Source of the DNA: an uncultured Helicobacteraceae bacterium
Lineage (GTDB): Bacteria; Campylobacterota; Campylobacteria; Campylobacterales; Helicobacteraceae
Direction: 5' to 3'
Assembly: GCA_934668765.1 (NCBI GenBank)
Contig: CAKUOH010000018.1
Span: 1 to 47,751, forward strand
DNA: 47,751 nucleotides
The position numbers and the translations under genes were made by a program. The notes under the pieces are model-generated. The model ran no database searches. It saw nothing but the letters and a program-made list of their open reading frames with translations, and was not told the origin of the DNA. Positions 44,394 through 47,751 of this stretch are shown here, one piece after another; the first letter of the stretch is position 1, and every line of letters starts with the position of its first letter.

Positions 44394-44456
44394 ACCCACC
44401 ACCTTAATCCCCATCCGCAAGGGAGGGGGAAATTTGAATGAATCCCTATTCGCAAG
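44394..44456. repeat. GC-rich repeat with a 35-base unit
   Basis: ACCCACCACCTTAATCCCC then a 35-base unit (CGCAAGGGAGGGGGAAATTT onwards, 44416-44450), the same unit that is tandemly repeated at 10403-10472 some 34 kb away, followed by the start of another (CGCAAG). Confidence 0.8.
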
Positions 44457-44527
44457 AAGGATGGATTTTATTTTTGATTTGTGCTAAATATGTGTGAATT
44501 TGCGCGAATCTAACATTTGCGATTTTT

Positions 44528-44536
44528 TGCTATAAT
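44528..44536 (+). promoter_or_regulatory. Extended -10 promoter of holA-rpsF-ssb-rpsR
   Basis: TGCTATAAT, a perfect extended -10; start near 44542, about 29 bases before the GTG at 44571. Confidence 0.7.
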
Positions 44537-44570
44537 GCCACAATTTTAGATTTTTAAAAAAGGCGCGAAA

Positions 44571-45563
44571 GTGTATAGAAAAGACTTTGATTTGCTACTA
44601 AAAAAAGAGATTCCAAAGGCATTTTTACTTTGGGGTGAATGTGATTTTTTTATAAATTTCTACGCCACAAAAATCAAAAATCTTATAAAAAATAATGGCG
44701 CGGTGGATATTTTCACCATTTATTTTGAGGAATATAACGCAAATCAAATCATTGAGATTCTATCGCAACAATCGCTATTTTCAAGCGCATCTTTGGTGGA
44801 TTTGAAAATTAACAAGATTAAAGAATCCACCAAAAAAGATATTTCAAAATTCCTAGATATTTTAAAGCGAAACACGCAAAACTATCTCATCATAGAATTT
44901 TACAGCGATGATTCGACTGATTATGGGCGCAATGCAAAGGCACTCTCTGTGCTTTTTAACTCCAAAGATTGCGTAAATGCGCGGTTTTTCAATCCCACAC
45001 AAAGCGAGGCAAAAGAGATTTTAAGAGAATGCGCGGTGCATTATGGGCTTAAAATCGGCGACCCTGCGCTAATGCACCTTTATGAACATCAAAATAATGA
45101 CATTGCGATTTGCGCTAATGAATTGCAGAAATTTGCCGTGTTTGATGGCGAAATCACTACCGAGCTAATTGATAAATTATCATATAGTTTGAGTGCGAAA
45201 AGTATCGAGGAACTCTGCGAATCTATGCTAAATAAGGGAGATTATCTAAAAATTTTGATGAAAATTGAAGAGGAAGGATTGCAGGATATGGATTTGATTC
45301 GCGCATTGCAGGGATATTTTTATCGATTATTTCAGTTTTTTGCATACATTAAGGCAAATGGGCGCGTGGATTGCGCCAAAATTTTAAAATATGCTTTGCC
45401 AAAACATATTGAGACAAAATACGCGAATTTTGCGATTCGTTTGCGCGAGGCGCAGTATTTGGGGATTTTCGCACTGCTAAATGAATGGCGCGTGAATGCT
45501 ATTAGTGGCAAAGATAAAAATTCTTTTGCAAATTTAATAAAACTCCAAGCAATTTTAAGATAG
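44571..45563 (+). CDS. holA: DNA polymerase III subunit delta
   Basis: 330 residues, GTG start with AAAAAAGGCG. The clamp-loader arm that opens the beta clamp. Weakly conserved as a family, but [20 protein letters not shown] at the N-terminus, [25 protein letters not shown] and the C-terminal collar helices ([14 protein letters not shown]) fit Campylobacterota HolA, and the next genes rpsF-ssb-rpsR are its usual partners. Confidence 0.85.
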   Translation: MYRKDFDLLLKKEIPKAFLLWGECDFFINFYATKIKNLIKNNGAVDIFTIYFEEYNANQIIEILSQQSLFSSASLVDLKINKIKESTKKDISKFLDILKRNTQNYLIIEFYSDDSTDYGRNAKALSVLFNSKDCVNARFFNPTQSEAKEILRECAVHYGLKIGDPALMHLYEHQNNDIAICANELQKFAVFDGEITTELIDKLSYSLSAKSIEELCESMLNKGDYLKILMKIEEEGLQDMDLIRALQGYFYRLFQFFAYIKANGRVDCAKILKYALPKHIETKYANFAIRLREAQYLGIFALLNEWRVNAISGKDKNSFANLIKLQAILR

Positions 45564-45676
45564 AATTTCACTTTTTTAATTCAAAAATCCTTGCTTTAAG
45601 TCGTAAAAGTCCCGTAAAATCGCTTGATTCACGGGCGCAAATCGCAGATTTAAGGCGGAATCTAAAAGGAGCAAAA

Positions 45677-46123
45677 ATGCGATTTTATGAAACTATGTTT
45701 ATTTTAAAGCCCACACTCACGCAAGAAGAAACAAGTGCAAAGATTGAATTTTTCAAAGGTATTTTGACAAGCAATGGCGCAAGTATCGAAGCTACAATCG
45801 ATATGGGCATCCGCAATTTGGCTTATGAAATCAAAAAATGCAAACGAGGATATTATTTTGTGATTTATTTTAAGGCAAATCCTACGCTTGTAGCGGAGTT
45901 AGAGCGCAATTACCGCATAAATGAAGAGGTGATTCGATTTATTGTGATAAATTATCGCAATAAAACCGAGCAGAAGAATTGGGGCATTTTAGTAGATAAG
46001 GCAAATGGCAAATATGTCGAGCCAAAAAAAGATAAGGCTAAAGATTCGGGTAAATCAGGCGAATCTGTGAGCGATTCAAGTGCAGATTTAACTGAATCAA
46101 ATGCCGAATCTAGTCAACCTTAA
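45677..46123 (+). CDS. rpsF: 30S ribosomal protein S6
   Basis: 148 residues. Binds S18 and 16S rRNA on the platform of the small subunit. [18 protein letters not shown] and [21 protein letters not shown] are S6 signatures. A Ser/Asp/Lys-rich tail of about 30 residues ([20 protein letters not shown]) extends past the globular domain. AAAGGAG precedes the ATG. Confidence 0.96.
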   Translation: MRFYETMFILKPTLTQEETSAKIEFFKGILTSNGASIEATIDMGIRNLAYEIKKCKRGYYFVIYFKANPTLVAELERNYRINEEVIRFIVINYRNKTEQKNWGILVDKANGKYVEPKKDKAKDSGKSGESVSDSSADLTESNAESSQP

Positions 46124-46135
46124 AAGGCTTTGGCA

Positions 46136-46615
46136 ATGTTTAATAAAGTCATTATCGTAGGCAATCTAACGCGTGATGTGGAGCTAAAATACTTGCCAAG
46201 TGGCTCTGCGGTGGCAAAAATCGGACTTGCAAGCAATCGCAAATATAAAAAGCAAGATGGTAGCAATGCAGAGGAAACTTGCTTTATTGATGCAAGTCTC
46301 TTTGGGCGCACGGCGGAAGTGGCGAATCAATACCTTAAAAAAGGTTCGCAAGTGCTAATTGAGGGACGATTGAATTTTGAAAGCTGGACTGATGCAAATG
46401 GGCAAAAGCGAAGCAAACACACCATTACAGCCGAATCAATGCAAATGTTAGGACGGGCGAATCAAGGTGGCGATTCAAGTGGCGGATATGGTAATTCACA
46501 GGGTGAATCAAGCGGATATACGCAAAATAGCACAAATAGCGGCGGAAATTATGGCGAATCTCAAAGCAACAAAAATGTCCCCGAGATTGACATAGATGAT
46601 GAAATACCATTTTAA
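46136..46615 (+). CDS. ssb: Single-stranded DNA-binding protein
   Basis: 159 residues from ATG 46136 (MFNKVIIVG), chosen over the in-frame TTG at 46130 because AAAAGG (46122-46127) is better spaced and relatives start MFNK. OB-fold to about residue 105 ([47 protein letters not shown]), then a Gly/Ser/Asn-rich linker and the acidic tip [12 protein letters not shown] that recruits repair proteins. Confidence 0.96.
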   Translation: MFNKVIIVGNLTRDVELKYLPSGSAVAKIGLASNRKYKKQDGSNAEETCFIDASLFGRTAEVANQYLKKGSQVLIEGRLNFESWTDANGQKRSKHTITAESMQMLGRANQGGDSSGGYGNSQGESSGYTQNSTNSGGNYGESQSNKNVPEIDIDDEIPF

Positions 46616-46639
46616 AAATTAACAAAGAAAGGACAAATT

Positions 46640-46897
46640 ATGGAGCGCAAAAAATACTCAAAACGATACTGCAAATACACGGAAGCGAAAATCGACTTTA
46701 TCGATTACAAGGACATTGATATGCTGAAATATTCCTTAAGTGAGCGATATAAGATTATGCCACGCCGCCTTACAGGCAATACCAAAAAGTGGCAAGAGCG
46801 CGTAGAAGTAGCAATCAAAAGAGCGCGTCAAATGGCACTAATCCCTTACATTGTCGATACGAAAAATGTGGTGGAAAATCCATTTAAGATAAATTAA
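46640..46897 (+). CDS. rpsR: 30S ribosomal protein S18
   Basis: 85 residues. [40 protein letters not shown] and [20 protein letters not shown] are S18 signatures. Single Cys near the N-terminus. AAAGGAC precedes the ATG. Last gene of the holA operon. Confidence 0.96.
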   Translation: MERKKYSKRYCKYTEAKIDFIDYKDIDMLKYSLSERYKIMPRRLTGNTKKWQERVEVAIKRARQMALIPYIVDTKNVVENPFKIN

Positions 46898-47296
46898 ATA
46901 GATTTTAGATTCGTGCAAATTTTTGGCAAAAATAAGCCGTCATTGCGATGCGAATCGGCAAATCGTGGAATCACTGAATCACTAAATCGTGAAATCTCAC
47001 ACCTTTCGTCATTGCGAGATTTTGCGATGTTGTCTTTATGGCTTGTTCATAGGAATGGGTGTGATGGCATTTAGCCTACTTTTGCTAAATGGCTAAATTT
47101 TCGTGCGAATTTAAATGTGCCTTTACTTAAACGCTAAATCAAATGCTAAATGGGCAAAATTTTGCGCGTGGAATTTGAATTTATCTGTTTTAATTTCAAA
47201 ATTTGCAAAAATTATAAATTTAATTTATGTAGTGCAAATTTAGCTTGTTGATACCAAAGCAAAGAGATCTTAACTAGAATGTTTTAGGATGATTTT
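46898..47296. other. Intergenic region with GTCATTGCGA-family repeats
   Basis: 399 bases. Two repeat copies between 46939 and 47029 (GTCATTGCGATGCGAATCGG; GTCATTGCGAGATTTTGCGA) with short AATCGTG/GAATCAC echoes in between; the rest is AT-rich and leads into the dcuC promoter (TAGAAT at 47275-47280). No gene seen. Confidence 0.7.
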
Positions 47297-47751
47297 GTGG
47301 CTATATTTTCAACCTTTTTTGCAGTTGCGGTTGTGGCGTATTATATACTTCAAAAGTATAATCCCATTTTTATCTTTTTGTTTTCAGGTTATATTATCTT
47401 AATTTTTGCTTTTTATTATTTTGGTGTGCCTATCCCAAATGCTCAAATTAGAGAAAATTCAAATTTTTTAGACATAATGCTTGATGGATTTACCTTTATT
47501 ACAACAACTTTTCAAAGCAAACTCGCAGGAGTTGGATTTATCATTATGAGTGTGGCAGGGTTTGCAGCCTATATGAAACACATTAACGCCTCTGTAAAAC
47601 TTGCCTTTTTAGCTAATAAACCTCTTGGAAAGATTAAAAATAAATATCTCATTTTAAGCGGAACTTTCATTGTAGGTATGGCTTTAAAGCTTGTGATTAC
47701 AAGTGGCGTGGGTCTTTTTCTTTTGCTTTTAGCTTGTATTTATCCTGTCTT
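47297..47751 (+). CDS. dcuC: C4-dicarboxylate carrier of the DcuC family, 3'-truncated by the window edge
   Basis: The first 151 residues from GTG 47297 (VAIFSTFFAVAVVAYYILQK), with AGGA seven bases ahead; an in-frame stop at 47285-47287 excludes an earlier start. Hydrophobic segments near 3-17, 23-42, 74-92 and 115-140. FLDIMLDGFTFITTTFQSKLA and GVGFIIMSVAGFAAYMKHIN resemble the N-terminal half of DcuC, which exchanges or exports succinate and other C4-dicarboxylates in anaerobic growth. The rest of the roughly 450-residue protein lies past the edge. Lacks GAATC words, unlike the housekeeping genes, as in the DASS transporter. Confidence 0.75.
   Translation, partial: MAIFSTFFAVAVVAYYILQKYNPIFIFLFSGYIILIFAFYYFGVPIPNAQIRENSNFLDIMLDGFTFITTTFQSKLAGVGFIIMSVAGFAAYMKHINASVKLAFLANKPLGKIKNKYLILSGTFIVGMALKLVITSGVGLFLLLLACIYPV

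Larger units (their letters stand above)
44250..44570. other. Intergenic region with both repeat families and the holA promoter
   Basis: 321 bases: a partial GTCATTGCGA-family element (44361-44380), a GC-rich reverse copy with a 35-base unit (44394-44456), and the promoter at 44528-44536. Confidence 0.7.

Noticed and set aside
46898..47296. Looked for tRNA genes or an integration site between rpsR and dcuC
   Set aside because: No cloverleaf-like sequence or TTCGAATC-type T-arm with matching acceptor stem could be found.

Overview
The window looks like the chromosome of a Campylobacterota bacterium, most likely an enterohepatic-type Helicobacter. The evidence is the gene order: cheY-prmA-ftsH-(psd-like)-pssA, minD-minE-dprA-ruvX, proB-fmt-birA and holA-rpsF-ssb-rpsR are all arrangements known from Helicobacter/Campylobacter. 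The AT-rich codon use, a FlgE of about 716 residues and a sigma54-type promoter before flgE fit the same group. The genus is an inference; the order-level placement is firm.

Layout. 1-3950: right end of a type I restriction-modification locus (truncated hsdM, a HEPN/Abi-like gene, hsdS, a DUF4145 gene), followed at 3952-4236 by what look like stubs of lpxB and tsaB. 4337-6858: proB-fmt-birA. 7018-8548: two membrane-associated unknowns. 8982-10148 (-): a porin with a strong promoter. 10582-15473 (-): flgE, a Maf/DUF115 flagellin-glycosylation-type protein and trmL. 15696-16110 (-): RNase P RNA. 16196-19990 (-): a very large secreted protein with a long Ser/Lys-rich linker. 20183-20923 (-): pflA. 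21065-26966: minD, minE, a divergent polysaccharide deacetylase, a WD40 protein, dprA, ruvX. 27049-28587: a solitary trpB behind a leader that reads as a classical Trp-codon attenuator. 29142-31241 (-): a chemoreceptor. 31720-33328: a frameshifted gene remnant and a DASS/SLC13 anion transporter. 33726-37476: a PepSY-type membrane protein, murG and a LysE exporter (-), hisH and hisA. 37516-44249: cheY, prmA, ftsH, a psd-like protein, pssA, leuA. 44571-46897: holA, rpsF, ssb, rpsR. 47297-end: 5' part of a dcuC-type C4-dicarboxylate carrier.

The most unusual signal is a family of GC-rich palindromic repeats (core CTCCCTTGCGGAG followed by a GGGGGTGGGTA tail) that occurs between genes and also inside four genes: maf, dprA, prmA and the psd-like gene. 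Inside genes the copies keep the reading frame open and add about 80-120 residues of repeat-encoded peptide. In prmA and the psd-like gene they come as an inverted pair around a spacer of about 45 bases. The common arm (with a GACAAAG centre) has no stop codon in any of its six frames. This resembles in principle the in-frame palindromic elements of Rickettsia, but I do not recognise this family. A second family of short repeats (GTCATTGCGA ... TCGCAATGAC) lies mostly between genes and also enters dprA and the psd-like gene.

How the genes relate: most are housekeeping (cell division, cell wall, phospholipid, translation, motility). Accessory material is the restriction island, the two dicarboxylate/anion transporters, which look compositionally different from the rest, and the repeats.
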